64,000 bases of DNA, taken from CAYFFZ01 sp049976505. Lineage in GTDB: Archaea; Thermoproteota; Nitrososphaeria; Conexivisphaerales; UBA164. Position numbers and translations under genes: made by a program. Shown here piece by piece: positions 16,805-25,288 of this stretch. The DNA lies in assembly GCA_049976505.1 (NCBI GenBank), contig JBMFIC010000001.1:62001-126000 (forward strand), in the 5' to 3' direction. Position 1 is the first letter of the stretch, and every line of letters starts with the position of its first letter. The notes beneath the pieces are model-generated. The model was given only the letters and a program-made list of their open reading frames with translations. It made no database searches and had not been told where the DNA came from.

Positions 16805-18339
16805 CCAAGTGATCTTCTCAGCTTGGCCATCTCAACTATGTTGCTTTTTACTTCAGACTCCTTGCCCTCCTTTAGCGCAACAAGAGTCAATGTGGATAGA
16901 AGCCTGTGTTTGATCACGCCATAATCCTCAGGGCTTTTCCTTCCCGTGAACGTTGATTCCACGTATTCTGCATCCCTTCTGATCTGATCAAGAGCGCCTT
17001 CGTCGAAACTGAAGCTATCCTTCAGGATCTTCAGGTTATCCTCATTGTAGTACTTGAAGGCCTCCCTAAAATCGATGTCAATGTTGGCGTAGTTGGAAAT
17101 AAGGGTGTTCCATTCCTCCTCCTTTAGGCCAGAAAGCGCTGACGCTCCTATGATCTCAGGCGGTATCCCTATGCTGTAAAGGGCGCAGACGAAAGTTATT
17201 GCGCGCGGGAGGGTTATCTTCCCTGCGCTTCTTGAATAGCCGAACAGACCTATGTGAAGCTTTCTCGCCCTTCTCCTTGGCACATGCGTGGCAAGCTCAT
17301 TAATGAGCGGCGCAAGAGCCTCGATAACCCTCTGATAGGACTGTATGTATTTTTCCACGATTGCAATCAGGACGCGATCCTCATATTGATCCAGCCTTGG
17401 CTTTTCATATGGTTTACTTATGTTGAGAAACCTAATTGCGTTCTTTGATTCCTCAGAGGGGTAGTCGTACCTGAAAGCGGACTGTATGGTGTATGTCCAG
17501 ACCCCCCTGTACTCCCTGAAGACGTTCTGAACGTTCTCAGGACTTAGATGCCCCCTAAACGGAAGGCTTCCAACGCCGATTATTGGAAATATCTGGACGG
17601 AGGTCTCCTCCTCAAGGGCCCTGAGCTCGCTCAGCGCGTGTTTTGCAAGAAGCACGGCAGGAACCATCCCGTAGTTCATTGCAGGATCCGATCTGGCTAT
17701 AAAGACCCTCAAGTAGGAAACCTTGATGGTCTTTATGAACTTCTCAACTATCCCCCTTATGTTAAGAAGCGATTCCTTATTCTCTATGAGAGGGATGAGC
17801 TCTATCCACTTGGGCTTTGTTTCCCCAACAAGGTCGCGGACCCTTAGGTTTTCTGTTAACTCAATGTTTTCCTTATTTACTACGGCTTTTTCATAGTAAC
17901 GATAAACTGCAATGAGCTCTTCAGAGCTGGTGGTCATTGGGAGGATGGTCTCAAATACGGGAACCGTTACTGCTTCCCCGTAGAACCTCTCGCCAACGTC
18001 GTAGTTAATGGGAATGCTCTCGAGGGTCTCTGAGAACACCTTGCGGTCAACGCCCTCTATAAATGGATTCGGAAGCCTGTAGGTGAGAAATATATCCTTA
18101 CCTATTACGTTATCCTTAAAGAACTCGGGATACATTGATAGAAGCTTCCTGAGCACGTGCGTGTCAACATCCTTTCCCTCAGCATCCCACATGACTTCCT
18201 CTGTTCCATAATAGGAATATGAGAGATAGGCCTCATAAATCTCGTCATCCCCCTCTATTGATTCGCCAGTTTTTACCCATGCTGGAACGTTGGCGTTGTC
18301 AGGATGTTGCGTCGCCATCGTGCGGGGGATCTTTCTCAT
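16801..18339 (-). CDS. ppcA: Archaeal-type phosphoenolpyruvate carboxylase
   Basis: 512 aa from ATG 18339. The start MRKIPRTMATQHPDNA is the family signature of the short archaeal PEPC (about 500 aa, roughly half the bacterial enzyme). It makes oxaloacetate from PEP and bicarbonate, feeding aspartate-family amino acids and the citric acid cycle. Other conserved parts are IGVGSLPFRGHLSPENV near 275 and HIGLFGYSRSAGKITLPRAI near 380. The frame opens upstream at 18387, but a TATA-like box (TTTTTAAATT, 18365-18375) sits about 29 nt before 18339, so the upstream codons are probably not translated. Confidence 0.96.
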   Translation of the reverse strand: MRKIPRTMATQHPDNANVPAWVKTGESIEGDDEIYEAYLSYSYYGTEEVMWDAEGKDVDTHVLRKLLSMYPEFFKDNVIGKDIFLTYRLPNPFIEGVDRKVFSETLESIPINYDVGERFYGEAVTVPVFETILPMTTSSEELIAVYRYYEKAVVNKENIELTENLRVRDLVGETKPKWIELIPLIENKESLLNIRGIVEKFIKTIKVSYLRVFIARSDPAMNYGMVPAVLLAKHALSELRALEEETSVQIFPIIGVGSLPFRGHLSPENVQNVFREYRGVWTYTIQSAFRYDYPSEESKNAIRFLNISKPYEKPRLDQYEDRVLIAIVEKYIQSYQRVIEALAPLINELATHVPRRRARKLHIGLFGYSRSAGKITLPRAITFVCALYSIGIPPEIIGASALSGLKEEEWNTLISNYANIDIDFREAFKYYNEDNLKILKDSFSFDEGALDQIRRDAEYVESTFTGRKSPEDYGVIKHRLLSTLTLVALKEGKESEVKSNIVEMAKLRRSLG

Positions 18340-18439
18340 ATTTCCCCATGCACATTTGGGATTTAATTTAAAAACTTTTTTATACATATATTTTAAATAC
18401 AGAGATCTTTTCGAGAAGCTCAGGTAAAAACATAATATT

Positions 18440-18448
18440 TATTTATAA
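18440..18448 (+). promoter_or_regulatory. TATA box of the KaiC-like gene
   Basis: TATTTATAA centred about 24-25 nt upstream of the ATG at 18468, within an A/T-rich divergent region shared with ppcA. It fits a leaderless mRNA. Confidence 0.55.
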
Positions 18449-18467
18449 ATACGCACCAAAATATTAC

Positions 18468-19304
18468 ATGAACGTTTACAGGGTTAGAACTTACGTGGAC
18501 GGTTTAGATGAAATACTTTACGGCGGCATACCCGAGAGAAACGTGGTTTTAGTATCTGGTGGGCCTGGAACCGGAAAATCGATCCTGGCAAAGCAGTTTC
18601 TCTACAACGGTTTGCAGAAGGGAGAGCCTGGAGTTTTTGTGGCTCTCGAGGAGCATCCCGTTTCAGTGAGGAGAAGCTTTCAGCACTTCTCTTGGGACAT
18701 ATATAAGTATGAAAGGGAGGGAACCTTTGCCATAGTAGACGCCTTTACGGCCGGCATCGGATCCTCTGCACAGAGGGAAAACTACGTGGTTAAGGATCCC
18801 GATAACGTCCAGGACCTGATAGATACCTTGAGGGCTGCCATGAAGAACACCGGCGCAAAGCGGGTTGCAATAGATTCAGTCAGCACCCTTTACCTAACGA
18901 AGCCAGCCCTGGCCAGAGGTACAGTAATGCTCCTCAAGAGGGTGATAGCTGGTCTGGGAAGCACCGCTATTTTAGTTAGTCAAATTTCAGTGGGAGAAAG
19001 AGGGTTCGGAGGTCCAGGCGTTGAGCATGCAGTTGATGGAATCATCAGAATGGATCTTGATGAAGTGGAGGGAAGGCTGTACAGATCCATAATAGTATGG
19101 AAGATGAGGGATTCCAAGATATCGATGGTTAGACATCCAATGGAAATAAACGATCATGGCATAAAGGTCCTCTGGGACAAGTCTCTTGATATCTCACCTG
19201 CAGGAGCTAAGGTCTTTGACCTGCCTGCCGATGTAAAGGAAGAGATGAAAAAGGCCGTTGAAGAGGCTGAAAAAGGAGAACATGAGGCTCCTCTGGAATA
19301 TTAG
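18468..19304 (+). CDS. KaiC-like RecA-family ATPase
   Basis: 278 aa with one KaiC domain. Visible parts are TYVDGLDEILYGGIPERN near 8, Walker A SGGPGTGKS near 31, the acidic EEH segment near 61 and Walker B VAIDSVS near 140, followed by SQISVGERGFGG. The protein ends with a charged tail (EEMKKAVEEAEKGEHEAP). Single-domain archaeal KaiC-like proteins are signalling or regulatory ATPases; circadian function should not be assumed. The next gene downstream is an HTH protein with its own TATA box, an arrangement that suggests a functional pair. Confidence 0.88.
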   Translation: MNVYRVRTYVDGLDEILYGGIPERNVVLVSGGPGTGKSILAKQFLYNGLQKGEPGVFVALEEHPVSVRRSFQHFSWDIYKYEREGTFAIVDAFTAGIGSSAQRENYVVKDPDNVQDLIDTLRAAMKNTGAKRVAIDSVSTLYLTKPALARGTVMLLKRVIAGLGSTAILVSQISVGERGFGGPGVEHAVDGIIRMDLDEVEGRLYRSIIVWKMRDSKISMVRHPMEINDHGIKVLWDKSLDISPAGAKVFDLPADVKEEMKKAVEEAEKGEHEAPLEY

Positions 19305-19330
19305 CCTCCTTTTCTTATTTTCATAAATAC

Positions 19331-19339
19331 ATTTATAAG
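19331..19339 (+). promoter_or_regulatory. TATA box of the HTH gene downstream of the KaiC-like gene
   Basis: ATTTATAAG, centred about 28 nt upstream of the ATG at 19363. It implies separate, leaderless transcription of this gene. Confidence 0.55.
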
Positions 19340-19362
19340 TAAATTGCAATATTTTTAAAAAT

Positions 19363-19809
19363 ATGAGCGCCGAAAGCGTGCCCCTTAAGCCTGTTGGAAA
19401 GGAGGAGATCAGAAAACTTGAAACCGCTCTTCTCACGATGTCTCTCTTTTCACAGGAGACCCTGCAGGCGATCGGAAACCCGCATGAGAGGTTGACCTGG
19501 GTTGATTCACTCTACGTGGCTGCAGCGGCGTTTGCGCGGGACAAGGCCGGAATGACGGCCAGTCAGATAGCAGAGGAGGTAGGAGTAACCGAGGCCACCA
19601 TTAGAAAGCATTTAAAAGCCGAAACAAAGGCGGGACAGATAATTAAGAATACTTACGAAAAGCTAAAGAACGAGGGCTTCAACCTGGCGATCCCTGAGTG
19701 TGGAGAAAGCCAGCAGGTTAAGAGCCTGCAGGAGCAGCTAAAGACTATTCAGGATAAGGTATCTAAGGCAAAAGAACTCTTAGGCCAGGCAATTCAGGCT
19801 TTAAGCTGA
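19363..19809 (+). CDS. HTH transcription regulator with coiled-coil tail
   Basis: 148 aa. A helical N-terminal domain (residues 10-65) is followed by an HTH (GMTASQIAEEVGVTEATIRK near 67-86) and a short C-terminal coiled coil (SQQVKSLQEQLKTIQDKVSK). It resembles the small predicted archaeal regulators grouped as COG1356 (from memory). Targets are unknown; the upstream KaiC-like gene is the obvious candidate partner. The start at 19363 is set by the TATA box 28 nt before it. Confidence 0.82.
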   Translation: MSAESVPLKPVGKEEIRKLETALLTMSLFSQETLQAIGNPHERLTWVDSLYVAAAAFARDKAGMTASQIAEEVGVTEATIRKHLKAETKAGQIIKNTYEKLKNEGFNLAIPECGESQQVKSLQEQLKTIQDKVSKAKELLGQAIQALS

Positions 19810-19863
19810 TGCTGGAAGTTTAATAAAAAAATTAAAATATCAGCATTATTTTTTATTTCCTGT

Positions 19864-20081
19864 ATGAACTTCAAACAGTTCATATCTCTTATACGCGTGC
19901 AATCGCTGAGCGCAACAGGTGCGCCGCTTCTTGTCAGTGCTTCTAGGGGCTTCTTTCGGCGTAGCTCTACATTTCAACAATAGTCTTCATGCTCTCGTTG
20001 TTAGGAATAATAACTGCGCTGGCCTTCTTAAGGCGGGGCGCGATAGGCTTTAGCGGTCCTGTCTCTGCTCCCAAGAGTTAG
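19864..20081 (+). pseudogene. Possible decayed membrane-protein gene fragment
   Basis: The 344 nt gap between 19810 and 20153 holds no intact gene. From ATG 19864 one frame gives MNFKQFISLIRVQSLSATGA and stops at about 19980. Continuing in the other two frames gives a hydrophobic SFGVALHF piece, then TIVFMLSLLGIITALAFLRR and a stop at 20079-20081. Read across two frameshifts, this looks like the tail of a membrane transporter (possibly MFS). It lies directly beyond the 3' end of tRNA-Cys, a typical integration site. Evidence is composition and hydrophobicity only. Confidence 0.3.
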
Positions 20082-20153
20082 AAGGTGGAAACAGGACAAA
20101 AGGCTTAAACTGCGTGAAGAGCACAGTTGAATCTATCTGGAATAAGCTTTCAG

Positions 20154-20225
20154 AGCCGGGGGTGGGACTTGAACCCACATAAATGCGGTCTGCAGCCGCA
20201 CCCGTGGCCGTTCCGGCACCCCGGC
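20154..20225 (-). tRNA. tRNA-Cys (anticodon GCA)
   Basis: Cloverleaf on the minus strand. The acceptor stem GCCGGGG pairs with CCCCGGC. The anticodon stem TGCGG/CCGCA encloses loop CTGCAGA, giving anticodon GCA. The T arm is GTGGG-TTCAAGT-CCCAC. The discriminator base is U, the expected identity element of tRNA-Cys. No CCA encoded and no intron. Confidence 0.95.
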
Positions 20226-20236
20226 TCATACTTGAT

Positions 20237-21112
20237 TTATTCCTTCAACTTATTAATTTTTAGTAGATATTCAAATATGGCGCTGTAATCCTCCTCGGCC
20301 AGGTCGGATTCCGCTGCTGCGGTGTAGGTGCTCCATAGAGCCGCGTGAACGGGCATGTGTATGTTATACTTATCAGCAACCTTCGCTACAAGACCCAGGT
20401 CCTTTTTCATGTGCTTTAGATAAAAAGTCGGCTCGTAGTTGCTAACCAGCATCTTCTGTCCCTTCACTTCGCTGAACTCCGTTTTATAGCCACTGGCGTT
20501 AATCAGATATATAAAAAGCCTCGGATCGACCTTCATCTTCTGAACCAGAGTAAGCCCTTCAGCGATCAGCTCAGCATAACCAGCCACCAGGAGGTTAAAT
20601 GCCAGCTTTAACGAAAGCGCATCTCCTATATCTCCAGCGTATATTGTTCTGCGCGCGAAGGTCTTTATGAGATCCGAGTACTCTTCATACTTTGTACGGT
20701 CTCCGCCTATTAGAGCTATGAGATCCCCCCTTATTGCCTTGTCTGGACCTCCTATAAGCGGAACCTCGAGCCTGTACGCGTTTTTCCTCTTCAGCTTTTC
20801 ATTTATGTACCTTGACATTATCGGAGATATCGTGCTGAAGTCAATAATCAGCTTGTTGGGCTTGATGTAATCGGAAATGCCATGATTCCCAAGAATAACG
20901 TCCTCGTCAGCTTCATCATCAGTCACGCTGACGAGTATTACGTCGCTCTTTTCAACTACGTCGCTAATCGATGGCATCAAGTCTATCCTGTCCTTCAGGT
21001 GTTCAACCTTGGACTTGGTTCTGTTGAATCCGTAAACTACGTATCCCGACTGCACAGCTCTTAAGGCCAGCGCTTGTCCCATTTTGCCTAGCCCTATAAA
21101 GCCTAATTTCAT
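20237..21112 (-). CDS. Beta-hydroxyacid dehydrogenase family oxidoreductase
   Basis: 291 aa, 3-hydroxyisobutyrate dehydrogenase superfamily. The N-terminal Rossmann motif GFIGLGKMGQALALR (residues 4-18) binds NAD(P), FNRT after strand 2 suggests an NADP preference, and the catalytic Lys sits in SLKLAFNLLVAGYAELIAEG near 170. The substrate (hydroxyisobutyrate, glyoxylate, tartronate semialdehyde or succinate semialdehyde types) cannot be told from sequence alone. Its start lies in a short A/T-rich region shared with the divergent nitroreductase gene. Confidence 0.88.
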   Translation of the reverse strand: MKLGFIGLGKMGQALALRAVQSGYVVYGFNRTKSKVEHLKDRIDLMPSISDVVEKSDVILVSVTDDEADEDVILGNHGISDYIKPNKLIIDFSTISPIMSRYINEKLKRKNAYRLEVPLIGGPDKAIRGDLIALIGGDRTKYEEYSDLIKTFARRTIYAGDIGDALSLKLAFNLLVAGYAELIAEGLTLVQKMKVDPRLFIYLINASGYKTEFSEVKGQKMLVSNYEPTFYLKHMKKDLGLVAKVADKYNIHMPVHAALWSTYTAAAESDLAEEDYSAIFEYLLKINKLKE

Positions 21113-21161
21113 TTACCAAATAATGCAAAACTTAATTATTTTAACTTTATTAAAAAACAAC

Positions 21162-21725
21162 GTGGAATGCATAGAGGCAATTCTTTCACGCAGAAGCATA
21201 AGAAAGCTCGCTGAGATCAGCATAGACAAGGAAACCGTTGAGCTACTTCTTAGGGCTGCGGCATCGGCTCCAAGCGCGCACAATCTTCAGCCATGGGAGT
21301 TCATAGCAGTCGATGATAAGAGGATCATTGAATCTCTAGCAGAGCTTCTTAGATCGGAATATATTAAGAGCGGCCTAGCTGATGAAAACAAAGCCAAAAA
21401 GACGTATTCCGTTATAAGGTCCGCGTCCCTGATCATCATTGGACTTCTCAATCTCACAAGGCTCAGGGATATATCCCCGCTTGAAAAAACAATGGGAATC
21501 CAGAGTCTTGCAGCAGCGGCCGAGAACATACTGCTGGCCGCTCACTGCTTAGGCCTTGCAGCCCACTGGAGGGCTGTGCCGCTAGCTCGGCCTGATATAT
21601 TCAGATCCTTATTTAACGTTCCCGATAACGTTGAGCCGCAGTGGATGATCGTTATCGGAGCACCTGCAGGCAGGCCACGGGAAAAGCCTGTAAGATCTGA
21701 CGTCTTCCACTTCAATCAGTGGTAA
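21162..21725 (+). CDS. Nitroreductase-family flavoprotein
   Basis: 187 aa from GTG 21162 (VECIEAILSRRSIRKLAEIS). FMN-binding features are RRSIR near 10, AAASAPSAHNLQPWEF near 30-45 and GLAAHWRAVP near 127. The frame is open back to 21084, which would overlap the divergent dehydrogenase gene. A TATA-like box at 21132-21141 is about 27 nt before the GTG, and the family starts at this point. Members reduce nitro compounds, quinones or act in cofactor chemistry; the physiological substrate is unknown. The gene ends 2 nt before the convergent RPA-like gene. Confidence 0.87.
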   Translation: MECIEAILSRRSIRKLAEISIDKETVELLLRAAASAPSAHNLQPWEFIAVDDKRIIESLAELLRSEYIKSGLADENKAKKTYSVIRSASLIIIGLLNLTRLRDISPLEKTMGIQSLAAAAENILLAAHCLGLAAHWRAVPLARPDIFRSLFNVPDNVEPQWMIVIGAPAGRPREKPVRSDVFHFNQW

Positions 21726-21727
21726 AC

Positions 21728-22960
21728 TCAGGCTATTTGCTCTGAGGTTTCAGGATTAAGGAAGACTGTGTACTCGTTCATGAGAAATTTCTGCTCTCCA
21801 AGCGCCAGAAGGCCCAGAGCTCTAACTTTCTCTCCAACGGAAAGCTTCTTTATGCCTTGGATGAGTTCTGACGGAACGATAAGGACGCCCTCTCCCGTGT
21901 CATCACCGATTATCGCTTCGTACCGGTTAGGCGTCTTCATGCTAGCTTCAGAGAGCACGATGAAATCCAGGCTTACGTATCCCTTTTCAGCGGAGGCTAT
22001 TTTATCAAGTAGCGGTGTGTAGCTCGTAGCGCCACCATAGCTGGCGCATTTTATCACGTTAAAAGTGGGGAACTCGTACTTAGCCTCTATCACCACTATG
22101 CTTTTGGATTCTATACAATCCTGCGGAACCTTCGCGGGATGCACTCGCCCAAACTCGTCCAGCAGTATGGCCCCCTGTTGAGCCCGATAAAGCGACATTA
22201 TGGAGGGGTACAGCTCCATGTTGAACGGACTAAGAAGGGATGCTTCATCTCCAAATGTGCTAGATCTGAAAACGGCTGGACCTGCAACCAGCGTGAGCCC
22301 CTCCTTTATTTTGTCAGCTCCCTCATAGTCCCACAAAACCACACGCACTCTCCTCTGTCCTCTTACGAAGAATCCTATCCCGTGTCCCTCAGTTCCGTCC
22401 TTTCTCTTGTAGCTTATCGTCTTGAACGGACCCTCAACAATGCCTATTAGAAAGTGCTTCTTTAAGTCGGGAAACCTGTTGACGAAGTCCCTGAGATCGT
22501 ATCTCTCATCCGCCACCGAGATCTGGGATCTCTCATTGGCGTGAACCTCAAGGTTTCCCCTCTTTGACTTCCTTATTGAAACGTTTTTCAGGTTTACCCT
22601 GACTACGCCTCTCACGTCTCCGAACAGGTCCTCCTGACCCCAGTAGACGCCTCTCATTGGCTCCGTGTCGATTAGAAAAAACACGGTCCTATTTGGATAT
22701 TTTTTATGGGAAAGCAGATAGGAGGAGATGTTAACCCCGTGCTTTTCCGATTTGATCTCGCTGGGCTTCATGTACTCCTCCAGCTTTATCCCAAGATCGT
22801 TTATTACAAGGTAAAGCGCTCCAAGGTCTGTTAAATATCCAGCACCCACCTTCCTTTTCTTCTCCTCAACCAGCTGCAGAATGTACTCCCTGCTCAGATC
22901 GCTTCTTATCGTTAAAATCTGCTCCAATAACTTGTTGAACTTTTCGGAATTCTCCTTCAT
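21728..22960 (-). CDS. RPA-like single-stranded DNA-binding protein
   Basis: 410 aa. The N-terminus (KLLEQILTIRSDLSREYILQ, then GAGYLTDLGALYLVINDLGI) is the helical region typical of archaeal RPA. Three OB-fold-like segments follow (about residues 75-165, 175-260 and 285-400), e.g. DVRGVVRVNLKNVSIRK and AIIGDDTGEGVLIVPSELI. No zinc finger is visible. It would coat ssDNA in replication and repair. This differs from the small single-OB SSB of Sulfolobales, which matters for lineage assignment. It overlaps the upstream trxB by 4 nt, so the two are cotranscribed. Confidence 0.78.
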   Translation of the reverse strand: MKENSEKFNKLLEQILTIRSDLSREYILQLVEEKKRKVGAGYLTDLGALYLVINDLGIKLEEYMKPSEIKSEKHGVNISSYLLSHKKYPNRTVFFLIDTEPMRGVYWGQEDLFGDVRGVVRVNLKNVSIRKSKRGNLEVHANERSQISVADERYDLRDFVNRFPDLKKHFLIGIVEGPFKTISYKRKDGTEGHGIGFFVRGQRRVRVVLWDYEGADKIKEGLTLVAGPAVFRSSTFGDEASLLSPFNMELYPSIMSLYRAQQGAILLDEFGRVHPAKVPQDCIESKSIVVIEAKYEFPTFNVIKCASYGGATSYTPLLDKIASAEKGYVSLDFIVLSEASMKTPNRYEAIIGDDTGEGVLIVPSELIQGIKKLSVGEKVRALGLLALGEQKFLMNEYTVFLNPETSEQIA

Positions 22961-23922
22961 GACTTTTCCTTGAGCTCCTGAAGATACCTCAGGGCGTCAA
23001 GCGCGGCCTTCGCTCCCATGCCTGCAGCGGTGATTGCCTGTCTGTAGACGGGATCAGCTATATCCCCTGCCGCAAAGACTCCCTTGATGCTCGTTCCGGT
23101 CTCCCCGAAGAGCTTGATGTACTTGTTCTCAGTGAGCTCAATTTGTCCTTCGACAAGGGAGGTGTTTGGTATGTGACCTATATCCACGAATACTCCCTGA
23201 ACTTGCAGGGATGTTATTTCATTTGTCATCTTGTTCTTTATCTTTACCCCCTCAACCTTCTGTGAGCCGTATATTTCAACAACCTCGCTGTTCCACACGA
23301 AATTTATGTTCGGAATAGAGAAGGCCCTCTTCTGGAGAACTGCCTGGGCCCTGAGCTTGTCTCTTCTGTGGATTACTGTAACGCTCTTGCAGATCTTGGA
23401 AAGGTATATTGCGTCCTCAATTGCTGTGTCCCCGCCGCCTATTACAGCAACGTCCATGCCCTTGAAGAACATTCCATCGCATACAGCGCAGTAGGAGACT
23501 CCCCTGCCCTTGAACTTCTTTTCGCTGGGTATCCCAAGCTCCCTTGGAGAGGCTCCCATAGCAAGTATAACAGCGTCGGCGTAGTAAGTATCCTCCTCAA
23601 CCGTAATCCTGAATGGCCTTTCAGTCAGGTTTATCTCAGTGGCATCCTTGTCTATTATAACAACGCCTAACCTTTCGGCCTGGGCCCTCATTCTCTTCAT
23701 AAGCTCAGGCCCAAGGATGGGCTCTGGAAATCCAGGAAAGTTCTCAACTTCTGTCGTTAGCATGAGCTGTCCGCCAAAGGAGTACCCTCCTATCAGGATT
23801 GTGTCTGCACCCCCTCTGACTGCATATATTCCAGCGGTCAGACCTGCAGGACCGCTTCCGATTATTACTATTTCGTGCTTTTCCTCCTTGCCGCCGGAAA
23901 TTCCAGAGATTTTGAAACTCAT
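22957..23922 (-). CDS. trxB: Thioredoxin reductase
   Basis: 321 aa from ATG 23922. It has an FAD-binding GSGPAGLTAGIYAVRGG near 20, the redox pair in SYCAVCDGMFF near 140, an NAD(P)H-binding GGGDTAIEDAIYLSK near 160 and a second FAD site GVFAAGDIADPVYRQ near 280. It passes electrons to thioredoxin-like proteins. The frame is open to 23967, but the added residues are not family-like and a TATA-like box at 23943-23950 is 25 nt before 23922. Cotranscribed with the RPA-like gene (4 nt overlap). Confidence 0.95.
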   Translation of the reverse strand: MSFKISGISGGKEEKHEIVIIGSGPAGLTAGIYAVRGGADTILIGGYSFGGQLMLTTEVENFPGFPEPILGPELMKRMRAQAERLGVVIIDKDATEINLTERPFRITVEEDTYYADAVILAMGASPRELGIPSEKKFKGRGVSYCAVCDGMFFKGMDVAVIGGGDTAIEDAIYLSKICKSVTVIHRRDKLRAQAVLQKRAFSIPNINFVWNSEVVEIYGSQKVEGVKIKNKMTNEITSLQVQGVFVDIGHIPNTSLVEGQIELTENKYIKLFGETGTSIKGVFAAGDIADPVYRQAITAAGMGAKAALDALRYLQELKEKS

Positions 23923-24004
23923 GTATAAAAAATAAAAAGAACTACTATAATAAGCGTTATGGAACAAAATTCAAAAATTATTTAAAATACACCGCTAATG
24001 CCTT

Positions 24005-24011
24005 GGTGATC
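24005..24011 (+). promoter_or_regulatory. Shine-Dalgarno sequence of thrC
   Basis: GGTGATC, complementary to the conserved archaeal 16S 3' end, ends 4 nt before the thrC ATG at 24016. It shows that this gene, unlike most single genes here, is translated from a leadered mRNA. Confidence 0.6.
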
Positions 24012-24015
24012 CGAA

Positions 24016-25281
24016 ATGTCATACGTTACCAAGATGGTCTGCTCAAGGTGCGGCAAGGTTTATGATCCCAGGGAAGGTCACGTGATGTGCGAGAAGAAGG
24101 ACCTTGGAAGGCTGGATATATACTATGACTATGAGAGGGTTAAGGAAAGTCTGACCAAAAGCGCCCTCGCAAGCAGACCCAGGGACACATGGAGATGGAA
24201 GGAGCTCATGCCGGTCGACGAAAAGTATGCGGTAAGGCTTGGTGAAGGAGGCACACCGTTGATAAGAGCTACAAGGCTGGCGGAGGCCTATGGCCTAAGG
24301 GAGCTCTACATCAAGGATGAGACCAGAAACCCGACAGGATCCTTCAAGGACAGATCTATGTCAGTGAGCGTGGCAAAGGCCGTTGAGCTTGGGGTTAAGG
24401 TCGACACAACCGCAAGCAGCGGCAACGCAGCTGCAGCGCTGGCTGCCTATTCCGCAAAGGCAGGGATCAAGACGGTAGCGTTCGTTCTTTCAACGGCAAG
24501 CACCTCTAAGATAGCGCAGCTCAAGCTCTACGGAGCCTCAGTCATTAAGGTAAGGGGCATAGAGAAAGGGGAGGATCCAACAGTTAAGATGATGCTTACA
24601 ACTGTTGAGCAGATGGGCTGGTATCCCTCACCTTCCTTCGGACCATTCAACCCCTATCAGGTCGAGGGTCCAAAGGGAATTTCCTTTGAGCTTGCCGAGC
24701 AGTTCAACTGGGAGCCATATGATTGGATGCTAGTGCCAACAGGCAGCAGCTGCCTTCTGGCAGGCCTGTGGAAGGGGGTAAGGGATCTCATGGAGATCGG
24801 CTTCGTAAACTACTATCCAAGGCTTGTTGCTGTTCAGCCCGCAGGAAACAGTCCACTTGTTCGGGCCATAAAAAACGGTATACCGTTTGAGAAGATTGAG
24901 CCCGAAAAGCATCCGCATACTATTGCCGCAGGCCTGTCAGATCCCTATCCATGGGATGGAGATGCCGCCCTTGAAGGCATAAAGAAGACGGGAGGTACTG
25001 GCGAGGTCGCAACAGATGAGGAAATAGCGCAAGCAGTAAAGGATCTAGCAAAGTACGAAGGGATATTTGCGGAGCCAAGCGGAGCCGCGGCGCTTGGAGC
25101 CCTTAAGAAGCTTTTGGATAACAGGGTTATAGACAGAAGCGACAGAATCGTAGTGCTTGTAACGGGCTCAGGCTTTAAGGACCTAGCGTTTGCCCAGTCC
25201 CTATACACAGAGCCCCCAGAAATAGATCCCGACATAGAACAGCTGAAGAAGGCTTTAAGACAGGAAGGAATACCCTACTAG
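24016..25281 (+). CDS. thrC: Threonine synthase
   Basis: 421 aa PLP enzyme converting O-phosphohomoserine to threonine. It starts with a small zinc-ribbon-like piece (CSRCGKVYDPREGHVMCEKK), then has the PLP lysine in NPTGSFKDRSMS near 108 and the phosphate-binding loop TTASSGNAAAALAAYSAK near 135. Length and N-terminal domain match the archaeal/plant-like form. A clear SD sequence precedes the ATG and an A/T-rich promoter lies around 23971-23985. It is convergent with the aIF6 gene, 7 nt away. Confidence 0.95.
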   Translation: MSYVTKMVCSRCGKVYDPREGHVMCEKKDLGRLDIYYDYERVKESLTKSALASRPRDTWRWKELMPVDEKYAVRLGEGGTPLIRATRLAEAYGLRELYIKDETRNPTGSFKDRSMSVSVAKAVELGVKVDTTASSGNAAAALAAYSAKAGIKTVAFVLSTASTSKIAQLKLYGASVIKVRGIEKGEDPTVKMMLTTVEQMGWYPSPSFGPFNPYQVEGPKGISFELAEQFNWEPYDWMLVPTGSSCLLAGLWKGVRDLMEIGFVNYYPRLVAVQPAGNSPLVRAIKNGIPFEKIEPEKHPHTIAAGLSDPYPWDGDAALEGIKKTGGTGEVATDEEIAQAVKDLAKYEGIFAEPSGAAALGALKKLLDNRVIDRSDRIVVLVTGSGFKDLAFAQSLYTEPPEIDPDIEQLKKALRQEGIPY

Positions 25282-25288
25282 GCTCTGT

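Noticed and set aside
18340..18387. N-terminal extension of PEP carboxylase to 18387
   Set aside because: Contains the TATA-like box that serves the conserved MRKIPRTM start; the added residues are not conserved in the family.
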